A stretch of 64,000 nucleotides of DNA, from the NCBI GenBank assembly GCA_025558095.1, contig JAIVFI010000005.1:558001-622000 (forward strand), in the 5' to 3' direction. Source of the stretch: Hyaloraphidium curvatum (lineage: Eukaryota; Monoblepharomycota; Hyaloraphidiomycetes; Hyaloraphidiales; Hyaloraphidiaceae). A program made the translations under genes and the position numbers. The first letter of the stretch is position 1, and each line of letters begins with the position of its first letter. The notes beneath the pieces were generated by a model. It saw nothing but the letters and a program-made list of their open reading frames with translations. It did not search any database and had not been told where the DNA came from. Shown piece after piece: positions 34,937 through 45,519 of this stretch.

Positions 34937-37507
34937 ATGGAGGCGAACCCCAGCGCCGCGGCCGCGAGCGACCACGCCGGCTGTACGGATCTCCTTTGCG
35001 CCCACCGGACTCCTCGCTCACCAGCACGCTCGGGACACAGACACCGTGACGTGGGAGAATGTCAACTGCAAGCTCAAGTCTGGCGGGCTCTTCAGCAAGC
35101 CCAAGGTCGTGCACTCCCTCATCGATAACACCGGCTTTGCCCGGCCCGGAGAGTCGCTGGCCATCATCGGGCCCTCGGGCGCGGGGAAGACCACGCTGCT
35201 CGGTGCGTCGGTTGTCGTCCCTAGCGTTTCACGCTGCTGACCGTAGGTGCCTCGTCAGACATCCTGTCGCAGCGCAAGTCGCTCGGCGAGATCACCGGCG
35301 AAGTCCTCGTCAACGGCACCAAGCCCGACGTCTTCTTCAAGAGGCGGCTCGGGCAGATCACCACCATGATGGCGCACATCCCCACCATGACCGTGCGCGA
35401 GACGCTGATGTTCGCCGCCGAGTGCCGCATGCCCCGCAACTCGACCCACGAGGAGCGCGTCGCCCGCGTCGACGAGGTCATCGCCGGGCTCAAGCTCACC
35501 AACGCCCAGAACACGCCCGTCGGCGACGAGCTTATCCGCGGCGTCTCGTCGGGCGAGAAGAAGCGCACCGAAGTCGCCACGGAGATGATTGCCCGCCCGC
35601 GCATGCTCTTCCTCGACGAGCCCACTTCGTGAGTTGCAGGGTTTCGCCCCGCCCGATCGCGCCGCTGACCCTCGCCGCCTCTGCAAAGGGGTCTCGACGA
35701 CTTTGGCGCCCGCTTCACCATGGAGCTCGTGCTCAAGTATGTCAAGTCGGAGAACGTGTGCGTCGTCATTGGTGCGTTCGAATCGCTGCGTCGTGCACCT
35801 TATCCCCAGCTCACGCCAAACGGATGGCACGTCCAGTCATCCACCAGCCTTCCGAGGCCGTCTTCAACCTCTTCGACAACACCATGCTGCTCTCCGAGGG
35901 CCGCACGTGCTACTTCGGCCCCGTCGCCGCCGCCGAGCCGTACTTCAGCACGATGGGCTACCCGACGCCGAAGCTGCAGAACCCCATCGAGCACTACCTC
36001 GACGTCATCAGCGCCAACACCCAGGCCGCCGCGACCTACTACGACAAGTCGCCCCTCGCCGGCGCGAACCTCGCCGAGCTCAACAGGCTCAAGTCGCAGA
36101 CCTACAGCGCAGTGAGGTACTCCGAGCACATTGTCGAGAGGCAGTGGTGGGACCTCATGCGGCTGCTGGGCTGGCGCTGCCTCATGCGCTACTGGCGCAA
36201 CCCCTCGACCTCGTGGGGACGGCTGTTCCTCTTCCTGGTCTTGGCACTCTTCATGGGCGGCATTTTCTACGGCGTGAGTACATCCGCTGCTCGGTGCCGC
36301 GGACTGCCCCGGCTCACCGCTGGCCTTTCCGCACCAGATCGACCCCACGAACCTCGGCACCCTGCGGCAAATCACGACGACCTACACCTTCTTCTCCATC
36401 TTCGTCGCAATTGCCTCGGTGCCCCAATTCCTCGAGGACCGCGAGCTGTACCTGCAGGAGATGGACGGCGCCTTCTACACGACCCCGCCCTTCTGGCTCA
36501 CGTACCTCGTCCTCGAGGGCTGCTTTGTCACCGTCATCACCACCATCATCATGATCATCATCTTCTACATGGCGAACCCCTGGCTGTCGTACGCCTTCGG
36601 CCGGATCTATCCCATGATGTTCCTGCAGTTCTGGCTCGCCACCGCCGTCGCCCAGGCCTGGTCCGCATGGTCCAAGACCCTCGTGCAGGCCTACACCGCG
36701 CTCTGGGCCGCCGGCCTCATCTTCTGGATCTTCTGCGGCGTGCAGGCCCCGCTCGACACCATGTCCCCCGGCTTGCGCTGGATCGCCGACGTCAACTACT
36801 GGCGCTGGTGCCTCATGTACGTGTGCTGGCAGATCTTCTACGACCTCAAGGTGCCCTGCGGGCCTCTCCCTTCGGCCGGCATCTCCGAGGCCGTGGCCAG
36901 CGGCTTTGCGCACGCCCAGAACGCCAGCTTTGTCGCTGACAAGGCCAACGCCGTCGCCGTCACCACGTTCTGGTGCGTTTGCCTCCTTGATTCCGCAACG
37001 AGCACGCGCGCTAACCTTGTCCCAGGGCCGGCATGGACGTCGTCAACGCCAACACCGAGACCGCCAAGCTCCAATCCGTCACCCCCGCGACGCAGGCCGC
37101 GCTCGCCGCCAACTCCCTCGCCATCCAGAACCGCCTCGCGCCGGCCTCGACGACCCCCGGAAACTTCACCACCCAAGCCCAGACCACGCGGGTGCTCGGC
37201 GGCTACTCTGTGTATGACGCCGGGACGACCGCGGCAGAGACGGCCGTACGGGAGCCGAACATCTTCCCCGCCGGATCGTACTGCCCCATCGGCCAGGGCG
37301 CGGACTTCATCACCTACATCAACGGCGTCAAGCCCAACGACATTGCGACGACCAATGTCAGCTACGCCGTCAACTCGGCCTTGTTTGTCTTCTTTGCGTT
37401 CATGTGCGTGTCTCGCTTGCGGTTCGACGATCGCCCCGATGCTGACCACGCTCAACTCCAGGGGTCTCACGGGTCTCATGTTCTCGCGCAACTACCGCAA
37501 GCGCTGA
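34937..37507 (+). CDS. ABCG half-transporter A', right copy
   Basis: Exons 34937-34982, 35041-35202, 35247-35628, 35689-35771, 35837-36273, 36338-36972, 37026-37403, 37462-37507; 722 aa. First exon MEANPSAAAASDHAG joins YTVTWENVNCKLKSGG across a 58 nt intron. ATPase motifs as in the left copy. Membrane helices include FLFLVLALFMGGIFYG, TYFFSIF-like FFSIFVAIASV, LEGCFVTVITTIIMIIIFY and LWAAGLIFWIFCGV. The C-terminus is GLTGLMFSRNYRKR. An upstream in-frame extension from 34767 is open only in this copy because of the G-run indel, and is not conserved in the left copy, which supports the 34937 start. Confidence 0.88.
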
Positions 37508-37689
37508 GCCGGTGTGCCTTGGAGGCGATGGGGGGCGAGTTTGGTGCGGGAACGGATGCATTGGATCGGCGACTTGTACGAGAGAGCTTCAGAATAGGAG
37601 CTTGGTTTGGCATTTTGTTTGCAGATGGTTTTCCCTCACCCCATTCTAACTTGCCCCGCTTGTTGTCCCTCCTGCTACTGTGGCTTGGT

Positions 37690-37880
37690 CGGTTTGCAGG
37701 GTTGGCTGGATCCCAATCCCATCAGGCCTAGCAGCTGGATTGGGCGAGTCGGGAGATAGGAAAGCGCCGAGGAGCTTCCCGATGCGCTCCGGACCAATAA
37801 GCAGGGCACTGTCGTTGCGGAAGCAGCGCCAAGTAAAAGGGCGGCGTTGGGGAAGCAGCGCCAAGTAAAGGGGCGGCCAG
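37690..37880 (+). pseudogene. decayed fragment of the UCH deubiquitinase C-terminus
   Basis: Translating with frame kept gives GWLDPN..RPSSWIGRVGR, a stop, then AEELPDALRTNKQGTVVAEAAPSKR and a basic end. The intact UCH gene has GWLDPNQPEQLDWARQQ, then AEELPDALRTSEQRTFV and its Lys-rich tail. A 28 base block (around gccgaggagcttcccgatgc) is identical to 21961-21990 in reverse complement. The fragment is in sense on the plus strand, lacks the catalytic domain and has an in-frame stop. Confidence 0.8.
37819..37877 (+). repeat. short direct repeat, two copies
   Basis: Two copies of a ~27 bp unit starting ggaagcagcgccaagtaaa at 37819 and 37851, differing at one base. They fall at the Lys/Arg-rich end of the UCH pseudogene fragment. 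Confidence 0.7.
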
Positions 37881-38027
37881 CAGAAAGGTTTCTATGCTGG
37901 AATCAATGGACCGAGCTCCTTACATAGTAGCTGAGAAGCTCAGGGCGCTTGTCCTCCGGTTGGCGGCGATCGAGGGAACGATCGTGTCTGTGTTCCGCCC
38001 AGCGCCCGCCCTGCTGCATCGCCGAAA

Positions 38028-41000
38028 ATGTCGGAGGAAGCAACTCCAAACCCTGTAGAACTCGAAAGAGAAGGTCTATCTGCACGCAGAGGCCGCGATG
38101 CGCCAGTGGAGGCGACTTCCGGGCGCGCCGCGCCACGCTCCGGCTCCGCAAGCGGCGAACGCGATCAGCCGAACCAGGGGACGACAGAAGGCGCCTCACC
38201 GGTGCGGCCTGTGCAGCCTCTTCGTTTTGAGTTTGCGAAGCGCCCCGACTCCGGAGGCTCTGCCGGCGTCGGGGTGAACTGCCGCGCAAACTTCTTGGCA
38301 ATGCACCTGCTGCAGGTCGCGGACTTCATCATGTAGTAGGTTCCCGACGGCGGCCGATGCTCCGACCACTATTTGACAACGGCTTGGCAGCGACGTCGTG
38401 ATTTCCTCCTTTGGCAAGGATTCGGTGCTTGGGAAGGTTTCGACACGGAGGACCCTGAACAACCTCGTTTTTGCCGAATGGCAACGAAGGGAGCAGTCTG
38501 GCGACGGCGTCCTTGCCGGCCACCAGAAAGCATGGTGTCTGTTTGACGGAATGAGGATTCTGTACGCTTCCCGCGAGCTCGACGTGGAGTCGCACGGACG
38601 GAGTTTTGTCGTTGCGGTGCAAGACGGCGAGGAGAGAAGAGATTTCCAGCTCACATTGAAACGAACGTCGGCTGTTCACGGCAAGGAGTTGATTGAGTAC
38701 CAACAAGCGGCGATGGATTCCGGGAAACCACGTCGTAAGGCGCCACCGCCGGAGTTCCTTGCTGCCCTGGAGTTTCTCGTTCGGCAGTATGCACTGGCTT
38801 CGCCGAGGCTTGTGGCATCCGGCCGCTCGTTCTGGCGGCCCGATTCCCGGCAAGAGATTGCCCGTAGTGTTCTGAGCATGATGAAGGGCGTCTACGGCAG
38901 TGTCAGATGGACGGAGGGCGGAACGGGTGCCGCCGTGAATGTGGATGTTTCCCACGGCGCCTTCCACCCCAGCGGCCCGTTGTTGCCGATTGTGCGCAAA
39001 ACGCTTAATCTGCAGACCATGCCCGAGGCGCTCAACGACGCGCAGCGACAGGCGATCGTATCTAAGCTGCGCAATGTGCTGTTCCGGGTCACCCACCGCG
39101 GCAAGGCCGGTGGCAAGTACAGGCTCTCTGGCCTGACAAAAACGGACGCCAACACTTGCACGTTCGAAGTATCCGGGGTCCAAACGAGCGCCATGGACTA
39201 CTACGCGACTGTCTACGTGAGTTCCGCCACAGCTGCTCTATGTTTTGCTCATTCATTCGTCGACAGAACCTCGTTTTGAACCATCCCAAGCTTCCGCTCA
39301 TCATGGTGCGCGGCACGAGGGGAGTTTCGTACTTTCCGATCGAACTATGCGAGATTTTGCCGAATCAGCGCTATCTGGGTCGCCTGAACGAGGATGAGAC
39401 GACGGCTCTGGTGCGCTTCGCTACGGCGTGGCCCAGTGACAAGGAACGCGACGTGAACCATGCCCAAGAGACCCTCGGTCTCGGCGGGAACGATTATCTC
39501 AACGCATTCGGCGCCACCGTGAACACCAAAATGCTTCAAGTGGCGGCGCGAAGGATCAGATCACCTCGCGTACTGTATCGGAACGTGGGGCAGGGCGCGC
39601 AGTTTGTCGCTTCGGATCCAGGCACCAGAGGGTTCTGGCAGCTGCCACGTGACGCGAGGCTGCTGGGTGGCGCTCGACTGACGGGCATTTGCGTTGCGGT
39701 GCTGGCCGACAACCGAGCCATGTCCGTGCGCAATAACCCCCAAGATGCCGAAAGGAATCTGAACGCCTTCCTGAGGCAGCTCGAGGACTCGTGTCGCAGC
39801 CACGGCATGCGTCTTGATCGGGAGCTTGTTGTTGTCGGGCCAGAACGTCCAGCCGTGCTGCGGCGTGATCTTGCGCGGATGGTATCGAAGGCCGGGGCAG
39901 CTTGCAACCTGCTTCTCGTTGTGCTGCCGACCGACAATGCCAAGAATCCCGTCTACACGGACATCAAGAGGATTGCGGACACGGAGCTCGGCATCGCGTC
40001 GCAGTGCATCAAACCCAAATGGATTCAAGGCATGGAGTCATCCGCTGAACCTCCCGTCGGAGGCCGCGGTGGCGCCCGCGCTGGGCAACGAGGCCCGCCG
40101 GCAAGGGGCACCGATAAGACTGTGTTCTCTCAGCTCGTGCTCAAGATCAACGCCAAGCTTGGCGGGCAGAACACTGCGATCGACGGTGGTCTGCACGTTG
40201 TTTCGCGGGAGCCGACGATGCTTCTCGGTATCGATGTCACGCATCCGCCCCCGGGATCTCAAGCACAGTCCATCGCCGCAGTCGTTGGTGAGTTGGGGAC
40301 CTGTGATACCTGCAAACGGATCTGATGTTTGCGTTCAGCTTCCGTCGACAGGGACTGTTCGCGGTACCACGCGTCCATCGCACTCGCGCCGTCGCGGTCA
40401 GAGACGGTGCCGGACCTTGACAAGATCGTGGTCGATCTGATCAATCTTTGGCGCATCGCAAGCACCGCGCCCGACGGGCAGTACATGCTGCCCGCCCGCA
40501 TCATCTGCTACCGTGACGGCGTCTCGGAGGGCCAGTTCGGCCGTGTTCTGGACACCGAAGTCGGCGCCATCAAGGAGGCCATCAGATGGATTCGAAACCA
40601 ACCCGGATTCGCCGGGTATTCGCCGAAGCTCACGTACGTCATCGTTCAGAAAAGGCACCATGCGCGCTTCTTCTTCGACGCGGACAACGCGGACCGCCGC
40701 GGCAACGGCCTTCCCGGAACAGTCATGGATCGGACGATCGTTCATCCCGACTTCTTCGAGTTCTACCTGCTATCCCATGCAGGCATCCAAGGGACCTCGC
40801 GGGCAACCAAGTACATCGTTCTGTTTGACGAGAACAAGCTCGCCTCGGACGAAATGCAACAGCTCACCTTCGAGCTTTGCCACTTGTTTGCCAGGTCCCA
40901 GCGATCCGTATCGCTGCCTCAGCCTGTTTTCTATAGCCATCTCGTCGCCGAAAGGGCGCGTTGTCACCTGACGGGCGGAGATGCGAGCGAGACGGGCAGC

Positions 41001-41093
41001 ACGACAGCCAGTGCAGCTGACGCTCTGCCCGAGGTGAAGCTGGAAGCCTTGGCCAAGGATCTTCGGACGAACGGCTCTCTCTGGTTCATCTGA
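38028..41093 (+). CDS. Argonaute with intact slicer residues
   Basis: Exons 38028-38332, 38391-39216, 39267-40287, 40339-41093; 968 aa. Domains in order: disordered N-terminus with Arg/Gly/Pro; N domain from ~65 (FEFAKRPDSGG); PAZ around 290-410 (LVLNHPKLPLIMV, YFPIELCEILPNQRY); MID with the guide-binding stretch ending YTDIKRIADTELGIASQC; PIWI to the end. The catalytic set is complete: Asp D700 in GIDVTHPPPG, Glu E739 in SRSETV, Asp D777 in YRDGVSEGQF and His H918 in YSHLVAERAR. It should cut RNA guided by small RNAs in an RNAi pathway. Between MID and PIWI is a short Gly/Arg insert (GGRGGARAGQRG). It starts ~450 bp from the right arm of the inverted repeat. Confidence 0.92.
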
Positions 41094-41167
41094 TCAAGAG
41101 TATCTATGTCCCATTGCTAACAAGATGTACTTCGCGACAACGTGCCGGTCTGAGCTGTATCGGAGGT

Positions 41168-41544
41168 CTACACGGCCGACGTCGCGGCCGGGGCCCCAGT
41201 TTCGATCACGGGCTTGATCTGAGGCGCGCTCGACTGCGAGAACAGACCCCCAGGCGCCGGCTCCGCTGCAGCTCCGGCGCCGGAACCCGGAACCGTGAGC
41301 CGATCCGCGCCCGCGACGTGGCTGGGGGGCGTCTGCTGGATCGAGGTCGACGACTGGGCGCCCTTGGTCCCACGCTGCATCTCGTATTCTTGGCTGACGC
41401 GGTGCTCCGCGATGAGCTGGGTTCGAAGTGTAAGAACACCGTTTGCGCCAATTGGAGACGGTGTCCTCTCACGGCGTTCTCGGCGATCCTCTTGCGTTCC
41501 TGCGGATCCGATATGTCCGAAACGGTGCCGCCTCCACCAGCCAT
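41168..41544 (-). CDS. small conserved-looking hypothetical protein
   Basis: Exons complement of 41544-41473 and 41416-41168, 106 aa. Begins MAGGGGTVSDISDPQERKRIAENAL, joined by a 56 nt intron to IAEHRVSQEYEMQRGTK; the charged helix across the splice supports the model. The C-terminus is Ser/Pro/Ala-rich. No family was recognised. It is tail-to-tail with Argonaute, 74 bp between stops. Confidence 0.6.
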
Positions 41545-42104
41545 GGTGTAACCGTGAGGGCCAGGGTTCAGCTCTGGAGCGCAAGTCCGGAGGGAAGGGC
41601 GAGCGGGAAGGGGAGACATACGTGGCGAATGGGATCAGTGATGCCGCAACGCGTCCCGGTTGGCAGGCGCCAACGTACGAGGTTCGGGGTCTGTTTAGCG
41701 ACGTCGTTAGACGGTTCAGGAGGTGGTGCCGCGAGCCGTTCGGACGCGGTCCGTGAGCGGGCCGAAGTTCCGGCGACCGGTCAGGAGGCTTCGCACGTCT
41801 GAGGGTTTAAAGTCCCACCTTGTCCACAAAGACAGCTGCAGCAGCGATCTACAATGTTCCCCATGGGTGATGCGGTGGGGCCCGGGCTCGAAAATGCGTG
41901 CGGGGGCCGTTCGAAGGACGGTTGTCAAAGCGGTGACTGGGCGTCAGGGCCGGAGGGAGGCAATAATGCGCTGTTCCCCCTCTCACGGTTGCTCGAGCAT
42001 CGTTTTCGAAGCTTTACTTCTTCAAACTTGCTAGAAGCGCTCATTCCACGCGTTCATCTCGCCTCTGTCTCCTTCGACGCGGTTTCGCCGTGTTCCCGTC
42101 GACG
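41545..42104. other. divergent intergenic region
   Basis: 560 bp between the start of the small hypothetical gene and the HAD gene. It must contain both promoters; no ORF or repeat was supported. Confidence 0.45.
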
Positions 42105-42866
42105 ATGGCGCCCTTCAGCCCTGCGCCCAAAGCCGTCGTCTTCGACGCGTACGGGACCTTATTTGACGTGAATTCGGCCGTGTTGGCCCTCTCGGAAGAA
42201 GTTGGACCGAAGCATGAGGCATTTGCAGAGCTCTGGCAAGTGCCCGCGCCGTGTGGCCGTGGCTCCTGCCTAGTAGTTGCTGACTTCGAATGATCTCTTT
42301 GGGACCGCAGGAGGACCAAGCAGCTATCGTACACGTGGTTGCGGAGCCTCATGCCCGACGGATACGCCGATTTCGAAGCGGTGACGGCCGACGCGCTGGA
42401 TTTCGCCATGGAGCAGCACGGGTTCCGGAACGACTCAATGCGCGAGCGGCTCATGGAGCAGTACTTCAAGCTGACGTGCTATCCGGAGGTCCCGGCCGTC
42501 CTCAAACAGCTCAGGGAGGCCGGCCTCAAGACCGCGATCCTGTCCAACGGTTCACCTAGGATGCTGGACGCCGCGGTCTCCAACTCGGGGCTGACAAACC
42601 TTCTGGATGCCGTGCTTTACGCCGATGCGGTCAAGGTATACAAGCCGGACCGCAGGGTCTACAACATGGCCGTGGAGAGGTTCTCGATCAGGCCGGAGGA
42701 GGTGCTGTTCGTCTCGTCCAACAGCTGGGACGTGCACGGGGCGAGCCACCACGGCTTCCGCGTCTTCTGGTGCAATCGCAAGTCGGGCGTCGACGACAGG
42801 CTGCCGGGTAAGGCGGACGTGGTGGGCAAGGACCTCACGGAGCTGCCAAAGGCGCTGGGGCTCTAG
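42105..42866 (+). CDS. haloacid dehalogenase-like hydrolase (type II, 2-haloacid dehalogenase family)
   Basis: Exons 42105-42250 and 42311-42866; 233 aa. HAD motif I is KAVVFDAYGTLFDV (nucleophile Asp). RTKQLSYTWLRSLM matches the cap region of (S)-2-haloacid dehalogenases. Motif II Ser/Asn is in TAILSNGSP, the conserved Lys in VKVYKPDRRVY, and motif III in VLFVSSNSWDVHGASHHGF. The family hydrolyses 2-haloacids in bacteria, but fungal members often act on unknown substrates. The donor at 42251 (gtgtgg) keeps a VPAP insert; the more obvious gtgccc at 42241 would break frame. Confidence 0.85.
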
Positions 42867-43286
42867 CCACCTGCAGCACGTCCGATCGGACGCCCGGCTT
42901 CTTCTTTCGACATGGAACTGTTGCGTGACGGTCTTTTGAGGCCGATTTTGACGAGCTTTGTCTCGGAAATAGAGGGGGGAAGCGCCGCGCCGTGGCTGAC
43001 GACGACGCCCCCTATCTGTTTGGCAGTGTTTGACGCTTCGAATCCCGTCCCCTCGAACCCGCGGCTGCAACCCGATGGTCCACTGCAGACGGCCGTGAAC
43101 CGAAGATCGGACGACGGCATCATACTGCCTTGTCGCAGGCGGGAGGTTGGCCGCGATTGGACCGGGCAACCGCCGCCGCGCGTGCCGGCCACCACCCGTT
43201 CCCGACGGAGCATGGCCGCGCCCGACGGCCCCATCGTGCCCCCCCGACGGCCGGGCGCCAAGCGCCTGATACCGCATCGCACCGCG
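42867..43286. other. intergenic region upstream of Mid2-like gene
   Basis: 420 bp. The downstream frame is open through it from an ATG at 42912 and another at 43212, so the next protein could have an N-terminal extension, but that would bury the signal peptide. Confidence 0.4.
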
Positions 43287-45315
43287 ATGCGGTCTCTTGA
43301 GCCTCCCCGCCCCCGCACGCCCGCCGGCCGCGCCAAAACATCCGCGCTCCCCTTGCTCGCCGCCCTGCTCCTCCTCCTCCTCCTCGCCGCCGGCCGCGCA
43401 TCCGCGCAATCGAGCAGGTCTCTCGCAACCCCCATCACGCGGCAGTTTGCCTTCCCCACCGCCTTCTCGCGGCCCGCGCTCGCCACGAAGCAGGCGCTGC
43501 CCTCGCAGGCGTCGCAGAGCACCGCGACGGGGTCGGCGGCGGACGGGAGGACGGCGTCGGCGGCGTCGGCGACCGGCACGCAGTCTGCGGGAATGGCGAG
43601 CGGGACGGTGCTGGCGTCGGGGTCGCTGACCCGCACGGGAAGCGCCCTGCCGTCGGCGACGAGGACGGGCACCTTCTCCGGCCCGTCGTCCGCGCTCCCC
43701 GGGTCCCCCCAGGGACAGCAGACGGCGACGGCCCGCACGACGCCGCCGTCCGATTCGAACCACTCGCCGACGGCGACGAGGACCTTTGGCGGGAACGGGA
43801 ACCCGTTCATACCGCAAGTCACAAACCCGATCCCCAAGACGCTGGTGATTTACATGACCACGACGGCGGCGACCACCAGTGCGTACAGCCGCTTCCGTAA
43901 AATCCGCTTTCGAAACTGATGCCGAGCTCCACCCGGAACCAGCAACGCAGCCCGTGGTCCTCATCACCACGCAGCTCCCCGACGGCTCCATCATCACCAT
44001 CGCCGCGCCCCCCAACAACACCAACGGCGACACCGTCGGCGGCGTCCCCGTCAAGAACCTCGTCATCGCCGGCTGCGTCGTGGGCGGCGCCATCGTCGTC
44101 GGGCTGGCGGGCGTGTACGGGTACAAGTGGCTCCGCGGGGGCCGCCGCGAGACGCTCGAGGAGCGCAAGGGGATCAGGGGGGAAAGCCACTGGACGCGGC
44201 CGCCGCCCAAGTACGACAGGGGGGGAGGGGACGACGAGGGGCAGTGGGACCGGAGCTACGCGTGGGATGCGGCGCCGGCGGCGGCGGCCGCGGGGGGAGG
44301 GAGCAAGCGCGGGTCGCAGGTGATCCTTTGGCAGGCGCCGCCGGCGGCGGGGACGCCGGCGTTTTCGCCGCCGTCGGGGCCGGCGCCGAGCTGGTCCACG
44401 CCGGGGGGGGGATCGGGGATCAACAGCGCCGAGGACCTGATGGCTGCGCTGACGCAGAACATCCACGGGTCGGCGGGGAGCGTGCAGGTGCCGACGGTCA
44501 TTCCGAGGAGCTCGACGGATCCCGACCTGGCGCTCGCAGCCGCGGCGCTGGCGGCGGGCGCGGTGGTGCCGCCCATCAGCACGCCGAGGCAGGAGCCGGC
44601 CAAGGCGCCGACGCCGCCGCCGGCCGCCGAGCCCAAGAGGATGTCGCGCGGGCCGATCCCGGCGGCGATCGACACCAAGATGGTCCGATCGGCCACGGCG
44701 CCCTCGCTCCCCGTCGCGGCGCAGCCTCCCGCGCGGTTCGCGGGGCCGGAGATGGCGCAGGTCGCCATGCCGCCCCCCGCCGCCGCGCAGGGACCGCCGG
44801 GCACGACGAGCATCAACGCCGCGCTGGCGATCGCCGCCGGCGCGCCCGGCCAGCGCCCGCGCACGGTGGCCACCAACGACATCACCGTCGAGGTGTACCG
44901 CCACGCCGGCGCCTCGGGGTCGGACACGCTGCAGCGCTACGCCAAGGCCGGCAAGCGCCCCGCGGGGCCCAAGCCCGGCCCGGGGCGGTCGTCGACGATG
45001 CAGGGCGTCTCGCCGCGGCTCATGGAGCAGGGGTACGCCCCCGGGCCCGGGGACGGCACCTGGCCCGGCCCGCTGCACCGCGCGAGCACGTACGGCGACG
45101 AGGCGATCGCGCGGCACGGCGAGGCGGTGCCCGCGCGGGCGGACGGGCAGCTCAAGCGGCAGTCGCGGGTGCCCAAGCCCGGGATGCCGCAGAGCCCGGC
45201 GTCGGGCAAGCCGAAAAAGGCCAGGGAGGCGCAGACGTGGGACGCGGTGGTCGACGTCGGGGGGGAGTTCTACGCGGGGACGGAGGGGCAGGGGAGGCAG
45301 GGCGGGACGCGGTGA
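43287..45315 (+). CDS. single-pass membrane protein, Mid2/Wsc-like architecture
   Basis: Exons 43287-43878 and 43943-45315; 654 aa. Signal peptide LPLLAALLLLLLLAAGRASA, then a ~170 residue Ser/Thr/Ala-rich ectodomain likely to be O-mannosylated, then a short QLPDGSIITIAAPP stretch and one transmembrane helix (NLVIAGCVVGGAIVVGLAGVYGYKW) ending in basic residues. The ~430 residue cytoplasmic part is disordered, Ala/Pro/Gly-rich. No enzymatic domain. The layout recalls fungal wall-stress sensors, but no WSC or other named domain was found. Confidence 0.72.
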
Positions 45316-45519
45316 TCGGCGGCCGGACCGGCCGGGTGCCAAGGGGATTTGAACGAAGGGCGTTGTAGCCAGCCTTTGGTCGAATTAACGAAGCAAATGC
45401 TCGCGAGCGGGGATGAAGAGAAGGGAGGCGTCCTTCCCAGTGCCGTTCTTCCCTTGCCTGGTGCACCACTACATAAACGAGTTCGTTTCCGTTTCGCAGC
45501 CCCGGACGCGGCTCCCGCC

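Larger units (their letters stand above)
31363..37573 (-). repeat. right arm of 6.2 kb inverted repeat
   Basis: Reverse complement of 15420-21630, same length within two offsetting single-base indels. The spacer between the arms is 21631-31362 (9732 bp). Outside the right arm, within ~115 bp, lies a decayed copy of the UCH gene tail, which is not present outside the left arm. Confidence 0.95.
37508..38027. other. outer boundary of right arm and Argonaute promoter
   Basis: 520 bp. 37508-37573 is arm sequence, 37690-37880 is a UCH-derived pseudogene fragment, and the rest to 38027 leads into the Argonaute start. Confidence 0.6.

Noticed and set aside
40780-40830. Loss of the Argonaute catalytic histidine at the HYH motif (ATKYIVL here)
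   Set aside because: The catalytic His of AGO2 (H807) lies in the later YYAHLVAFRAR motif, which is conserved here as YSHLVAERAR (H918).
45340-45365. A tRNA B-box-like sequence (gttcaaatcc on the minus strand)
   Set aside because: The flanking bases do not pair into a T stem and no A box or acceptor stem is present.
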